A stretch of DNA of 64,000 bases from Leptodontidium sp. MPI-SDFR-AT-0119 (GCA_020726505.1 JAHLEZ010000010.1:558001-622000), one strand, 5' to 3'; shown: positions 26,653-38,778, counted from the stretch's first letter. Numbers and translations are program-made. Notes: generated from the sequence alone by a model not told the origin.

Positions 26653-26770
26653 ATCCCACATGTCCATCTTTGACGGAGGTATTGAGCATAACTGAATGCC
26701 GAAGTTAAGCAGTTAGAGCTCATAGCTGACCAATATCGTATCGCGCCATAGCCAAGAGTGGACGTCATGC
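26653..26770 (+). pseudogene. Possible degenerate 5S rRNA-like element
   Basis: CCGAAGTTAAGC at 26699-26710 matches the internal A-box region of many eukaryotic 5S genes. Flanking bases 26660-26666 and 26759-26765 can pair over seven positions (one G-U), as a terminal helix would. The span between them is about a dozen bases too short for a full 5S, and the C-box is poor. At best this is a relic of a dispersed 5S gene; it may be chance. Confidence 0.18.
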
Positions 26771-26801
26771 ATCGCTGCGGTATGAAATCGGATCCGGATC
26801 C

Positions 26802-26844
26802 GCTAGCTTCGGAGCCGAACATTACTTGCTCATCCGAAGCGAGC
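26802..26844. repeat. Inverted repeat (hairpin)
   Basis: Arms 26802-26813 and 26833-26844 pair over 12 positions with one mismatch (core GCTTCGGA/TCCGAAGC) around a 19-base loop. It lies about 240 bases upstream of the OPT start, next to a repeated GGATCC. Confidence 0.85.
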
Positions 26845-27137
26845 CCCTTTATTTAATTGCTGAATTATTGAAGAGGAGCCGAGATCCAAGGTCAAGGTTA
26901 ACAAAAAACTTCTCAATAGGAAAAGATAAATCGATCTTAACAAAGTGAATTGATCCATTACTACCAAACATTAGGTATCTATTTGAAAAGGTATCTTGTT
27001 GTCTCCTTGCCCCAAAGTCAACAACTCCAAACGCCTTCGCTAGACATGCCAGATCTGAGAAATCTACTGTCCCCCACCCTTACCCCAACTCCTAGGTCCC
27101 AAGTCCAAGTTCAGCCTCAACCCTTCACACTTCTACA

Positions 27138-30100
27138 CTATCTACCAGTAATATTAGGCATCTCCTTCACCAGAGGGCCAGCCGATTGGGACTCATCCGT
27201 CAGGACAACCTGCTTATCCTCAATCTCATCCCCCGTCTTCCCCTGGGCAAGATCCTGCGCGACATTCTTCCTCGGCTTCTTCGTCAGCTGGAGCTCTTCC
27301 CTTTGCTGGGCGAAAACCTCCTCCAGACTTTCTCCTCTGCGCGAAGCTTCTAAAGCCTTCTCGGCCATCTCGACGTTTTCGAAAGCTCCGTTTGCTCTCC
27401 ACGTCTTGCGCTCCTTCATAACGTGCAATCTACCTCGCAGGCCGTGTGCACGTTTCTCTTCCATGATAGCGAAGACTTCTTGCACGACCTCCCAGCCGTG
27501 TTTGACTGTTTCGGCAACTTTCTTCGCCTCTTTCTCGTCCAGGGCATAGAGGTCCCGTTGACCTTCCATAATTCGTGCTTTGCGTATGAAATGTGTTGGC
27601 TGGCTACCTTTATGCAGCTCTTTGTGGATTCCTTTGAAAGTATACCCAAATGGTCCAATGATTGCTGCAAGATCTTTCAGTACGAAGCCGGTGAGGCCCA
27701 TACCCACGCCTTTCACGAAGCCTACAGGTCCATGGTCCCGAGCTCCAGTGTAAGGATGGGTAACAAGGCCAGTGACTCCATCGTAGATACCAAATGTGAA
27801 TTCTTGGCCGGCGGCTTTGAGACCAGACTTAATGCCCGTGATACGAGTTGGTCTGTAGATTTGTTAGGACTGAAACTGCTCTGGCATGAGGAAATAGCTT
27901 ACCTTCTAACAGTTTCATCCCCGTAGAGGCGTGGAGCGTTGTGGAAACCTATATCTGTTAGCTTCCTGTCTGTGAAGAACTCAAGTACGCTATCATGTAG
28001 GGGTCGGCTTACCCTGAGCAACAGCCAAAGTCAAATCCATCGGCGCCTTAGCAATGAAACCAGCCGTCTTGCCAACACCAGATGTAACATTTTTGCTAAA
28101 CTCCTCCGCAGCATTGTCCTCGGGGTCATCAGAAAGAACCGAATCGTTGTCGTCTGCTCGTTCTTCATCTTTGGCCTTTTGCTCTCCCTTGGCTGCGTTC
28201 TTCTCAGCCACCGGTTCGCTAGAGGTTGTATGCTTGCCCAAATCCGGTCCGCTCGTGACCTTTTCTATGCCTTCACCGGGAGATTTTGCATCTGGAGTGT
28301 CATCTGTCGCTTCCTTAGGTGCAGAACCGTCTGAAGGTTTGTTTTCCTTGCCCTTGGGAACCTTATTCGTCTGTGCATCGTGGCTAGACTCATTCACTGG
28401 CTTTCCGTTGGATTTGTGGTCCTTGTTATACACCATACCTCCAGCACCATCGCTGCGACCAGCATCTTGAGACTTCCGTCGCACGTTCTCTGATTTCCTC
28501 CTCTTTTTCTCCTCGTGCTTGGCGCGTTTCCGTGAGCTTTTGGCGATCTTGAATGGTACGCCTCCAACACCAGTTGCAATGCCTGTTACGGTACTCATAA
28601 TTGCTGTTGCGCCACCAGACAAAGGCTCACCGGGCCCCTCGAAATCATTCCACTCGTTATGTCGTATCAACCGTAGTTGCTTCCAAGTAATCTTCTCCTT
28701 CTCGACAAGTAGATCTGCAGCTAAAGCACTCAGCCGGAGACTGGTATTCTTGAGTGTCCACACAGCGACTCGGTCCTCCAGAATCGAGCAGCGCATAGAA
28801 TGATGACCTCTTAACACCAAACTCCGATGGAAGGATATAACGGCATTATTTGAGCCATCGCCCTCATTCTTGATGTCCCGGGCAATCTTCTCTGCGCCTT
28901 TCCTAGCCTCCTCTGTCAGACACTGCTTGATCCCATCTGCGAGCTTATCAACAGTCAACTCCTTGTGAGGCACAGGCTTTGCTCCAGCTCCAGCTTCGCC
29001 AATCATAGCCCCCCAGAACATCTGATCTCCAAAGAATGGAACGATCATTGCCGGCTTTCCACATTTCAGACCGATAGCAGTAGTGCCCGCACCACCGTGA
29101 TGAACTACTGCTGATACCTTGGGAAACAACCAGTCGTGGGGTGTATTTTCGAGCATGAACACATTGTCAGGAGTGTTATCATCACCTAGTCCACCCCAGC
29201 CCTTCGAAACCAAAGCTCGCACCCCAGCTTTCTCCACAGCTTCGAAGATCATCTTGGTGAATTTATCGGGCTCATCAACAACGATCGAACCGAATCCAAT
29301 GTAGACAGGCGGCTCTCCAGCATCCAAAAACTTAACAAGGTCTTCAGGTGGCTCGAAGGACGAAGCCAGGTCCAAGAAGACGAATCCGGCAATGTCAATT
29401 TCTGGTCCCCAGTCCTTGGGTTTAGGGACAAGCCCTGGGCTCCACAGGTACGTGAACGGCACCTTTAGACGGTACAGTTGGCCAGGTGCCCATAAAGTAG
29501 AAACTGGCTCCAGTCCTAAGGTCTTCACACGAAAATTGTTCACCAAGTCCCCAAGGCTAACACCGACATCAGCATTATCTCATGATCCGAGCCAAAACAC
29601 TTCACTTACCCTTGCCAAGTCATCATTTCCACCAGCGGGTAAGACATGAAGTTCGCATACCCCGGGTCCACATTCGACTTCTTGATATTGGCCAATGGAT
29701 GCGGGAAAGCCTGAGTCGGCGTATAAGGAAACGTAAACATGAGATGCAACGGGATACCCAACCTCTCCGCACAATGAATATGTGCAAAACAAGGCGGGTT
29801 AGCGATTATAGCGTCAGCAATGAAAGGAGCTTTAGCACCCATCATCTTCAAGTTGCTGACATCTTTCTCATCATCCGTAGCGTTGATACAAGCGCGCCAG
29901 AACCCCTCGAACATCTCTGCCATCTGCTGTCGCCGCCTGCCAACTTCTCCTTTCTTCAACGTCTCCATCGTAGGTATCATTCCTGGATTCTTGACCATAA
30001 AAGCCATTAGTTCGGCGGGGTCGCCTCCAACCGAAAAGAACTCCAGCCCGGAATCCTTCTCCACGAAATCCTTGAAAGCGGGATGTGTAGCGATCCGTAC

Positions 30101-30838
30101 CCTATGTCCAAATTCCTTCAGGTTCTTCCCCAGCTTCAAGAACGGTTGTATGTCGCCTCGACTCCCTATGACCATTACCACGATATTCAGCATCGGTCTT
30201 GGGATATCAGAGGTGATCGTCTCTGACGAGGCATCCGATTTCGAGCCCTTGCCAGTATTCGAATCGGCCTCCTCGCCGGCACTCGATCCCACATGCTCCA
30301 AGAAAGTCGCACCTAGTGCCTTGGCTAGATACCCACGATTACTCGTCTCGTTGACGCTGATATTAAGTCGTCCATCTTTCTTGGAAACTCTCCCTTTGGT
30401 CTTGAAATCATCATTCCCAACATCGAACCTTGAATAGTGCCCTTTAGAACCGTCTTTGCCACTCCCACGCCTCCTCCCACGCCCGAAGCGCATCTTTTGT
30501 TCTGGGGCGTCATCATCATGGTCATCATCATCTGAGGAGCTACTCGTTGTGGAATTGTCATCTGCGGCAGCTGTGCCATTCCACGCTGGTTTGTTCGATG
30601 TTGAGAAAGATGTAGGGTATCGTTTCAGTCCTGGAGCTTCCCACTGAGGCGCTGCGGTAACTCGAGCAGTCTGCCACTGTCTAGAAATCGCGGGTCGCAC
30701 GCCATCAATCGCAGCAGCAGTGGGCTGTTCGATGCTACCGGGACGATGGCTGGAGAGAGATTTCTGGAGACCAGCAGGCTCGGGAGGTACGCTGGTGCTT
30801 CTCGTCGCCATATCTGTGGTTATGGTGCGACGCGTCAA
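27138..30838 (-). CDS. Sterol/lipid glucosyltransferase (GT1/GT28 fold) with VPS13-like C-terminal segment
   Basis: Predicted UDP-sugar transferase acting on a sterol or related lipid at a cytosolic membrane face. Minus-strand exons are 30838-29610, 29556-28013, 27948-27903 and 27852-27138 (introns of 53, 64 and 50 bases), giving 1177 residues. Residues 1-215 are low complexity with an Asp-rich run. The N-terminal Rossmann half starts at the GSRGDIQPF motif (225-233). The UDP-sugar-binding half has HHGGAGTT (563-570) and FFGDQ (585-589). A charged Lys/Glu/Ser linker follows, then a glycine-patterned segment (about 950-1015) with GVTGLVTHP and GFVKGVGMGLTGFV. No PH or GRAM domain precedes the catalytic part, so it is not a canonical Atg26. 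A second in-frame ATG at 30811 could be the start. Confidence 0.85.
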
Positions 30839-31679
30839 AGGAGGTTGTGCATGGAGGAGTACGGCCAGAAAGAAAGCAGATGAGATAGAGAGAGGTAGAG
30901 AACCAAGAACAGAAACGCTGTAAATAGGATATGATATTGAAGAGAGAGAAAATGAAAGTCGAGTGAGTAGTGTAGTATTGACTGAGTCGAAGAGTGAGTT
31001 TCCGACTACAACCGACTACTACTTCACCAAGTACTTGCCTTGCTCCAGTGGGCCCTGTCCTGTCCAGACCAATTCTGGGTGATTCTAATATGCCGTGACG
31101 CTATCAACAGCTGGAGTGTGGTGCGGTGCGATGCGGTGCGGTGCAATGCGGCGACTATGGGAAATAGCAATGTCGTCACTGCACCAGCCGGGAACGGGAC
31201 ATTCAGACGCGCAGGTGGAAAATGTAGGTAATGCTAGACCGCTTGGCGATCCGGGTGGCGTCCATCATTAAACCCGGTCTCGCTAGGAGTGTTTGGTCCG
31301 ATTTGTTAAGGGGGCGGGGCGAACCGAGATGAAACGAGTAGAATGGGTTTTGTTTTGTTGATATAGCTAGGTATCTATCTATCTATCTATCTACTACTCT
31401 CTTCCTTGTTCCAACGTCCAACCTTCTAATGTCCGTTTAACCCGTATAAAAATATGAGGAACGAATGGGCCTGACAGAAAGCTGCCAAATGAGCTGTGTC
31501 AACACAACAGTATCGATGCCAAATCATACAAAGTCCAAGCAGAAACCACAACCCGATATGCTTCTAACAAACAAAATCCTCCCATGAACGACAGCAACTG
31601 GTCCGTTCTCCCATCGAGCTGGTAGGCGATACTTGCAATGTAACTGACAAAACCACGGTCTCTTCAGCTCATTCCCCAC
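30839..31679. promoter_or_regulatory. Glucosyltransferase promoter/leader region
   Basis: 841 bases between the glucosyltransferase start and the end of the next minus-strand gene. It contains a GGTGC-type repeat (31119-31152) and a TATC repeat (31372-31393). No supported gene. Confidence 0.55.
31372..31393. repeat. (TATC)n microsatellite
   Basis: Five TATC units plus a partial one in the spacer upstream of the glucosyltransferase gene. Confidence 0.9.
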
Positions 31680-33696
31680 TTAGTTTCTTCTACCAACTCG
31701 CCATTCATCAGGCTCTGGAGTTCGTCTCAACCTGCCACCGTCATTTTGGGCATCGCGTGTTCCCCAGAGTCGAGTTTCGGCGTTGTTGAATCTCACACCC
31801 TCAACCCAGCTCTGTTCCTCGTCACCATTCTCTCTTCCACCGTAGAGACCCTGGAAGCCACCTTGGACCAGTCCAATTGGAGACGCTGATCGACCACCTC
31901 TTAAAGGCGTATATGATGGTGCTTGACGTTGCCGCGGCAAGCTTTGTTGCAGGCCCTCTCCATCTACATCATCAACACTCAAGCCTCGCCTGGCAGCAGC
32001 TCTGGTGACTGGTGCTGTGTAGGAAGGGTGGTATCGAGATTGGTGTCTTGATTCCGGCAACTGGGCTGGTGTCTGGGGCTGTAAATCAGGCGACACTGCA
32101 TCGTTGTATACTTGATAGCCTCTGGACGGAGTCGCAGGTCCCACGGTAGTAGATGCTTGGCGACTTTGGTCCTGGCGAGGTGTAGGGGTTGCAGATGGGG
32201 AAGTGGGTTGAGGTGATCCCTGGCGACTGAAAGGCGACCGGGTTCTGTAGATACTTAGAGCTCGATTAACAAGGGTAACTGGATTAAATCTCGAGCCAGA
32301 CTGGTGAGAAGTCAGGTCGTCACTCTTCAATCCAGCAGAGATTGGATCAATCTTACAGACGGGCTCGATTCTAGAGGCTCATGCTCTGCCGCTGCTGGGC
32401 TCGAATGACGACTTGGTTGTCTGCTCTCCACTATACTTCGAATTGGTGAAATAGAAGGACTGACGGGGCTTGTTGGTGGATTGCCAGCAATATATCCACG
32501 AGCAGGTGGATATAGTAGAGAATTCGCCCTGGAGACCCTCCGTACTACCGTCGAAAATGGCGGAGGCAATGAAAGTCGAGGTGACGTGAATTCAACAATT
32601 CTGTTAAAATCCTCGTCCTCCTCGTCCATATCTACAATAACAGATTCACCCTCCCCTACTACTTCGGGCGTTCCTAGGACTCGATAGGAGGCTGCAGAGC
32701 CCACCCTAGAGCTTTGCAAAGATGATCCCCTCAAATCTTCATGGAGATTGATGTTGTTTGCACTTCGAGCTCTTCCATCAGTTGAGTTCGAAACTGCACG
32801 CTCCTGTTCGTATGCTGCACTTGATCTTTCGGATGAGTCGAATGAGAAGCTATTTGTCTGATGCCTGAAGGTTCGCGTGCTTGTGCGTGTGCTTATCCTC
32901 GGTGGTCGTCGAGCAGGTTGAGAAAATATGATGCCAGGAGTGCTATGAGTAGCTACACGAGAAGCGACACGGGGTGTCAGGCCAGAAGTTGGACGACGAT
33001 CTGGGGAGCTCGACGCATTTTGAGATACGTAAAGAGGTGATCGGGGTAGTTGATTTCGGGGACGAAGTCTATTTGAGGTCGGAACTGGCAATTGCTGCGG
33101 AGTAGAAGCATCGTTCGGCGCTGTTTGTGATCAGAGTAACATTTTTTCATGCCGGAAGAGTACGTACTATGTGGGGTGTAGTCTGTCAAACTCGGGCTAG
33201 CACTTTCGATGAAACCTCCATAGTAGAAGTCATGTTTCGATGGGGAGGCTGGTCGCGGTGTCTCCTGCGTTGCATTTTCAGGAGAATGCTCAAATCCGAC
33301 GTTAACATATCCATGCTCCTCGTCTTGTGGATTCGTTGTTGAAACATCTTCTTGTGATACGGTCGAGTTTTGAGAGGCCGACTCGGCGTCGTGCTCGTCA
33401 GAAATCTCTGGAGATTCGATAGTTATAGCCGACTCCTGAACCAATTGCTTTGGATTCTGCAGATGACTTTGTTCATGATGATCTTGGCTACAAGCAGACA
33501 GATCTTTGTCGGCATTGCCTCTGTCAAGGTCAGTTGAACCAGGCTGAGACCTGACAGTAAAACGAGCAAGCCGTTCGTTGAGCTTGTCAGTCTCGCTGAT
33601 CCTCTCCCTGTCTCTACCTCTCGTTCGCTGGCGTTTCTCGTAGTCCAGCAAGTCGCTGCGACCCAGGATGATGGTGGTAGCTGGCAAGCGAATCAT
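31680..33696 (-). CDS. Hypothetical Ser/Pro/Arg-rich protein
   Basis: I do not recognise this protein. Minus-strand exons 33696-33168, 33120-32357 and 32300-31680 (introns of 47 and 56 bases, the second with a CCTGACTT branch site) give 637 residues in one frame. It begins MIRLPATTIILGRSDLLDYE and is then largely predicted disorder, rich in Ser, Pro, Arg and Gln. It carries Ser-Pro pairs, basic patches (RLRPRNQLPRSP) and an acidic patch MDEEDEDF, all consistent with a phosphorylated, unstructured nuclear or cytoskeletal protein. No catalytic motif or transmembrane segment is visible in this model. An in-frame ATG at 33795 would add 33 residues with a hydrophobic stretch; I prefer 33696 because the conserved-looking sequence begins there. 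Confidence 0.72.
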
Positions 33697-35132
33697 GATG
33701 TTTGCTCGATGGATGAAGAAGATGCTAAGATGGGTGAGGGACAGAATTATGAGAGGCAATAGGAAATGAGAAGTCATGGGGGAGATCGGGGTCAACGCCT
33801 CGCTCTTGCTATATCAAGTCTCAGCTTGCCTGGGGAAGGACCGAAGAAGTCCATCTCGACAAAGTGTATCTGTTGCGTTTGACGCCCAAGGGAGCACTCA
33901 GGTACTGCTCAATCAGAGAAAACGGGACTTCGACCTTCAGTTACCTAACCAGCGGAAACCACTTCCTCGTTGTCAATTCCGAAAACCGAAGGGAAAGAAA
34001 TTAGAGACAGGTGGACAACTCAAAAGCGTGAAGTAACTGGCCACTGTCGAGCACATGGCAGAAAGATGAAGATTTGCCCTGATAGGATGTCTTTCTAGGA
34101 GTCCTGAACTTTGAATTCTCACTCGAGATTCTGGCCGACGACACGAAACACGCCAGCCGAAGCTACTTTTTCGCCTCGTTCCTCGCGAAGTTATACATGG
34201 ACGACTGACTGCTCCAAAGAAAAAGTGGCAGAGAATAACAGCAGAGAAGATGCAGAAAATACGACCAGAGAAATAGCCTTGCTTTGTAGGAGAGTTGAAA
34301 GACCCGAGTACTGCATTTGTTGCCAGCGAGAAAAGATTCGTGGCCCCTATTTCTTCTCTTTGATATCCTCTCCCAACCAAGTATTCGGAATTTCATTAGC
34401 TTCCACGACGTTCATCTCATTAAATAACCTCCAAATATGAGATTATTGTCTCCGACTAGTGACTGCTGACTTCGTTTGGGATGAACCTAATGCCTTTTTC
34501 TCTACTCCTTACAGTAACGAGCTCGGACTATTTATTGCTGGTTGGTCGGCTAACCTAAATGAGCCAGCCACGCCCAACTCTCTCCTGCTCAGGACTCCCT
34601 GCTCCCTCCAGCCTCCTTAGATAGAGCCTGGGTGAGCGACAGACTGCCCAGGTGGAAGGTCATTTCGATTTTCAAGGCCAAACAAGGTCTCCCAACTGCT
34701 CTTTACCAACCCAACCCACTCACACCCGCAGCTCTGCCCACACCCGATCCACTCTCTGCCACTCCCTACTGCTGCTCCTGCTCCTGCTCGCTGCTATCAA
34801 CAGCCAACCCAACCCAACCCAACCCGCCCGCGAGTCCAGCCCCTACTGCGGTACTACAGACAGTACAGTACTATCGAAGCCAGCGAGGCAGGCAGGTAGG
34901 CAGGCAGGTAGGCAGGCAGGCATCGGACCTCATCTCCTGCTATTCGCGCCACTCCACACAGCCGTCACACACGGGCATGCTACTGTACGGTGGATGATCC
35001 ATCCAAGGATAAGGGACGCGGCCCACAGCCACCACATCTGGACAGGAGAAGGACAGGACAGGACAGGACAGGATAGCGTGACGGGGCCAGAGGACAAGAG
35101 CAGCAGAGCACAGCAGAGCAGAGCAGAGCAAG
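33697..35132. promoter_or_regulatory. Divergent promoter region, hypothetical protein / PDK1 kinase
   Basis: 1.4 kb between two divergent starts. The 330 bases before the kinase start are packed with short tandem repeats (listed next). Long open frames there are translations of the repeats and have no recognisable domain. Confidence 0.6.
34804..35131. repeat. Cluster of four different short tandem repeats in the kinase leader
   Basis: CCAAC units at 34804-34825, GGCAGGCAGGTA units at about 34886-34922, GGACA units at about 35039-35073, and GCAGA units at about 35098-35131, the last ending just before the kinase ATG at 35133. Each repeat has a different 4- to 6-base unit. Confidence 0.88.
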
Positions 35133-37866
35133 ATGGCCCAACACGATTTGAGCCTTGGTCCTCTCCGACTAACAAATCCTGATGATACATCTCCTGGCAC
35201 ATCTCGAGAAGTACCCGCGAACTCGTACTTGGAGCCATCACAAACTACCGACGAGGGCCCGACCCAGACTTCTAATTTGAGAGAGGCTCGTTCAACGTCA
35301 GACCCGCAATCCCAAACCCGGCGTCACTCGATCTTCAATCTCCTGCGCAGAGGAGATACAGATGACAACACCTCCTCGCCACGCAAAGGTTCTCAAAGCT
35401 CCGAATCGAAGCCTGGGAACAGTCGATCCGAACCCATCCCCAGCGAATCTTTCCAACCTCAGAACGACCCGTTAGCTCGCGCTGCAGCGACCAAAGCATA
35501 CCGGCAGAGCATGCCTCTGAACCACCAAGCACAACAGCAAGCACAATTTCCTCCATACCAAGCTGGCGCGATGCAGAACGGAAGCAGAGGCTACCCTCCT
35601 CCAGGGTCTGCGAGACCAGTTTCAGGCGTATACTCAGCTCAACCGCCTCCGAATGCAATGCCCTCTCGCGAACACGGTTCATACAGGTTGCGGACGGAAT
35701 CTTCGAAGTCTTCCATTTCCGGCGTACCATCAAGAAGTGATTCGAGGGCAGCAGCTACAGCTATGCAAGCCGGCGTGCCTTCAAGGGAATTAAGTCACAG
35801 AGAACGGGCATACAGTTCGAACAACCCTATACCAATTGGCAATGCACCAGCACCACCCAGGAGGAGCTCTAGAGGCATGGGAGGAGGGCATACGGACAGT
35901 GTTCCTGGCGCATCGAGTTCATCTGCCCCGAGGTACGACATCGACGGGAATATTGTGCCTAGCAACGAGGAATGGAAAGACAAGGGCGCAGCTGTTGGCG
36001 TTCGGGAAGAATACGACGCGAACGGGAAACTGGTGCTGAGACAAGTCAAGAAAGGTGTCAGAGATTTCGCATTTGGTCGGACCTTGGGAGAGGGCTCTTA
36101 TAGTACGGTGATGTTGGCTACGGACAGGCAGACCTTGAAGGAATATGCGGTCAAAATTCTGGACAAGAAACACATCATCAAGGAGAAAAAGATCAAATAT
36201 GTCAACATCGAGAAGGACACACTCAACCGGCTGATAGAGCACCCAGGAATTGTTCGATTGTACTATACCTTCCAGGATAGCTCGTCACTGTACTACGTTC
36301 TGGATGTGGCCAGTGGTGGTGAGCTTCTAGGGGTTTTAAAGAAGATAGGTTCCTTCGACGAGGAGTGTACGAGGTTTTATGGTGCCCAAATTCTTGATGC
36401 TATTGAGCATATGCACAATAGGGGTGTCATTCATCGAGATTTGAAGCCGGAGAATGTGCTTATGGATGACCAGATGCATATCAAAATCACCGACTTCGGC
36501 ACGGCAAAATTGCTTCCGGATCCAAGGAAACCAAAGGACCCAACGAAACCGTACGATATCACTGCCGAAGAAGAAGAGTCAACCCGAGCTCGTTCTTTTG
36601 TTGGTACTGCTGAGTACGTCAGCCCCGAACTGTTGACGGACAAGAATGCATGCAAGGCCAGTGATCTATGGGCATTTGGTTGTATCATATACCAACTCTT
36701 GACTGGTAGACCTCCGTTCAAGGCTGGAAATGAGTACCAGACATTCCAGAAGATTGTTGGACTGGATTACCAATTCCCTCCCGGATTTCCGCCAGCTGCT
36801 CGAGATTTGGTGGAACGACTTTTGGTGCTTGACCCCCAACGACGACTGTCAATCGAGCATATCAAAAATCACGAATTCTTCGATGGGGTGCAATGGGGTC
36901 GTGGTCTTTGGAGAATGAAGGCACCAAGATTAAAGCCTTATATCCCACCAACCCAGGAACCAAATCTTATAAAGCTCAATGGTGGTTACTCGAGTGCGCC
37001 CCAGCCAATCTCCACCACCCGAGGACCACCAGGACCAAGTTCATCAAATGGAAGCTCAAGACCACAACCCAGAGTCATCACCGAACTCCCTCCCCCGACA
37101 CAACTCGACATTGAATGGTCGCCTGTTTTGACAAGGAGTAATGAGCGAATATTGAAACTGGGGAACCTGATGGTTCTATCAGCTCCTCTACCTCACAGCC
37201 CCAATTCGCGGAATGGTGATCATGAAGGTCACGAGAAGAGTAAGCTCTCGAGGTTCTTTGGTGGCAGTACGACCAAGAAGAGGCAACGACTAGTCATGGT
37301 TACTTCAAGTGCTCGAATAATACTGGCTGCTGCAGGAGGAGATGAGAAAAAGACCAAGTCAGAGATCTCGCTCTTAGCCTCCGAGTGCTCATGGAGGACG
37401 CAACTAGATGCCAAGGGCCAAGAAGTGTGGTGTGTTGATACGGTATGTTTTCTAATCACTTTCGAAACGTTACAAGCCTAATAAGTTCTAGCGTGGTACA
37501 CATTACACTTTCGAAGACTCCAAATCGTCCGTAACTACAGGTGACCCCTCAAAAAGCTCAGCTCAAGAATGGATCGAGTCCATTGAGCGAGCCAAAGACA
37601 TCGCTCTCTCCCAAAACATGTCCGGTTCGTACAACAGTGAAACTGGATTTGATATGGGATCCTCAGTTTCTAGTCCCAGCAGCACACTCCATGGAGGCTC
37701 CATCTATCCTGAAGGCTTCAGCATCTCGGATCGAGCAGGACGGAACCACCTGACAAAGAGTCAAGCGAGTTTAGGCGGGGAAGATCTCGGTGACAAAACA
37801 ACAACGAAGAAAAGCCACCGTTTTAGCAAAAGGCAGTCCAAGAACGGACTTTCTACACCATTTTGA
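35133..37866 (+). CDS. PKH1: PDK1-like protein kinase (Pkh1/Pkh2/Ksg1)
   Basis: AGC-family master kinase that phosphorylates the activation loops of other AGC kinases (Ypk, Sch9 and PKC types) and is linked to sphingolipid and cell-wall signalling. Exons are 35133-37442 and 37492-37866 (49-base intron), giving 894 residues. A disordered N-terminus of about 310 residues precedes the kinase domain (311-583): Gly loop GEGSYSTV (319-326), Lys341, HRDLKPEN (434-441), DFG (454-456), and the activation segment SFVGTAEYVSPE (488-499), characteristic of PDK1. After it, about residues 690-850 resemble the PDK1-type PH domain (IEWSPVLTRSNERILKLGNL onwards), closed by the second exon. The tail is Ser-rich and basic. 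All catalytic residues are present, so it should be active. Confidence 0.93.
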
Positions 37867-38778
37867 ACAGCTGTATCAGCGTGTTCACACCTTTTAATAC
37901 CATGCACAAAAAATACGCGGCTTGGCTTTATGGATCAAATACCTGCCTCCTTTCCTTTGTCGAGCATTTGGTAGCGTGGCGTTGGTCTTCCTCCCTTGGG
38001 GTTTCACTTCTTGCATCCCTTTCATATTCCCCCTGTGACAGGGCATTTTTACGAATTATCAAGACCCACTCTTCTGTACTTTCTTTCTCTAGGGCTCTAC
38101 TCAATGACTTGACCTCAACCTCAAGATTGGTTGGATTAGTCTGGGGCTCAAGGTTGGGGTCGGGGTCCAAAGCCTGTGATTGATTGCACTTTGCGTATAT
38201 CATGTTTGATCTTTAGCTGCATTACAGAAAGAAAGCGTTTTCTCTTTTCTTGGCTAGGAGAAGTGGTGGCAGCGGTGGGTGTACGCTTCTCAGGTTGGTT
38301 CTTAGGGGTGCTTGGTTGGTTGGTAGTCTACGTATTTTAATTGCATTGCGTCTGTCTGTCTTCCCCTTCCTTCATTGTAGAGAAGATTCATGAGGGGTGT
38401 TTGGCACAAGGCGGCCTGGATGGACTTTCTGGGGGCGGGATGATTGGGTGTATATTAGAGATCTAAGATAATAGTGAATCATACTGAACTTCAAAACTAC
38501 TGCTTACTCCAGCAATGATCAATGTTCCATTTCATATTTCTTTTGGATAACCGTTGACTCTCCATTCCCATATCTCATCTCTGCAACAAGTCTGGCTCTG
38601 ATTCGAGTGAGCTTCGTCGGCGATAAGATAGAGTTCCCCTTTTATATCCGGCAGTTCCCCTCTCCTCCCATACGTCACGTATTACTAGCTCTCTACATAT
38701 CCCTCCATCTCACAGCATCTAAATATAAATGGTAGCTTAAAAGAGACCAATACTCTGCCTCTGATGTGATCTCATCTC
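37867..38778. other. Intergenic: kinase 3' flank and dehydrogenase promoter
   Basis: 912 bases between tandem plus-strand genes. AT-rich DNA with TATAAA-like words near 38640-38730 precedes the dehydrogenase start. No supported gene. Confidence 0.55.

Larger units (their letters stand above)
26567..27137. promoter_or_regulatory. OPT transporter promoter region
   Basis: 571 bases between the OPT start and the 3' end of the glucosyltransferase gene. Besides the OPT promoter it holds a short stretch reminiscent of 5S rRNA and a strong inverted repeat (both listed separately). No open frame with a recognisable product. Confidence 0.5.

Noticed and set aside
34652..35182. 176-codon plus-strand frame across the kinase leader
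   Set aside because: It is a translation of the tandem repeats, overlaps the true kinase start in another frame and has no domain.
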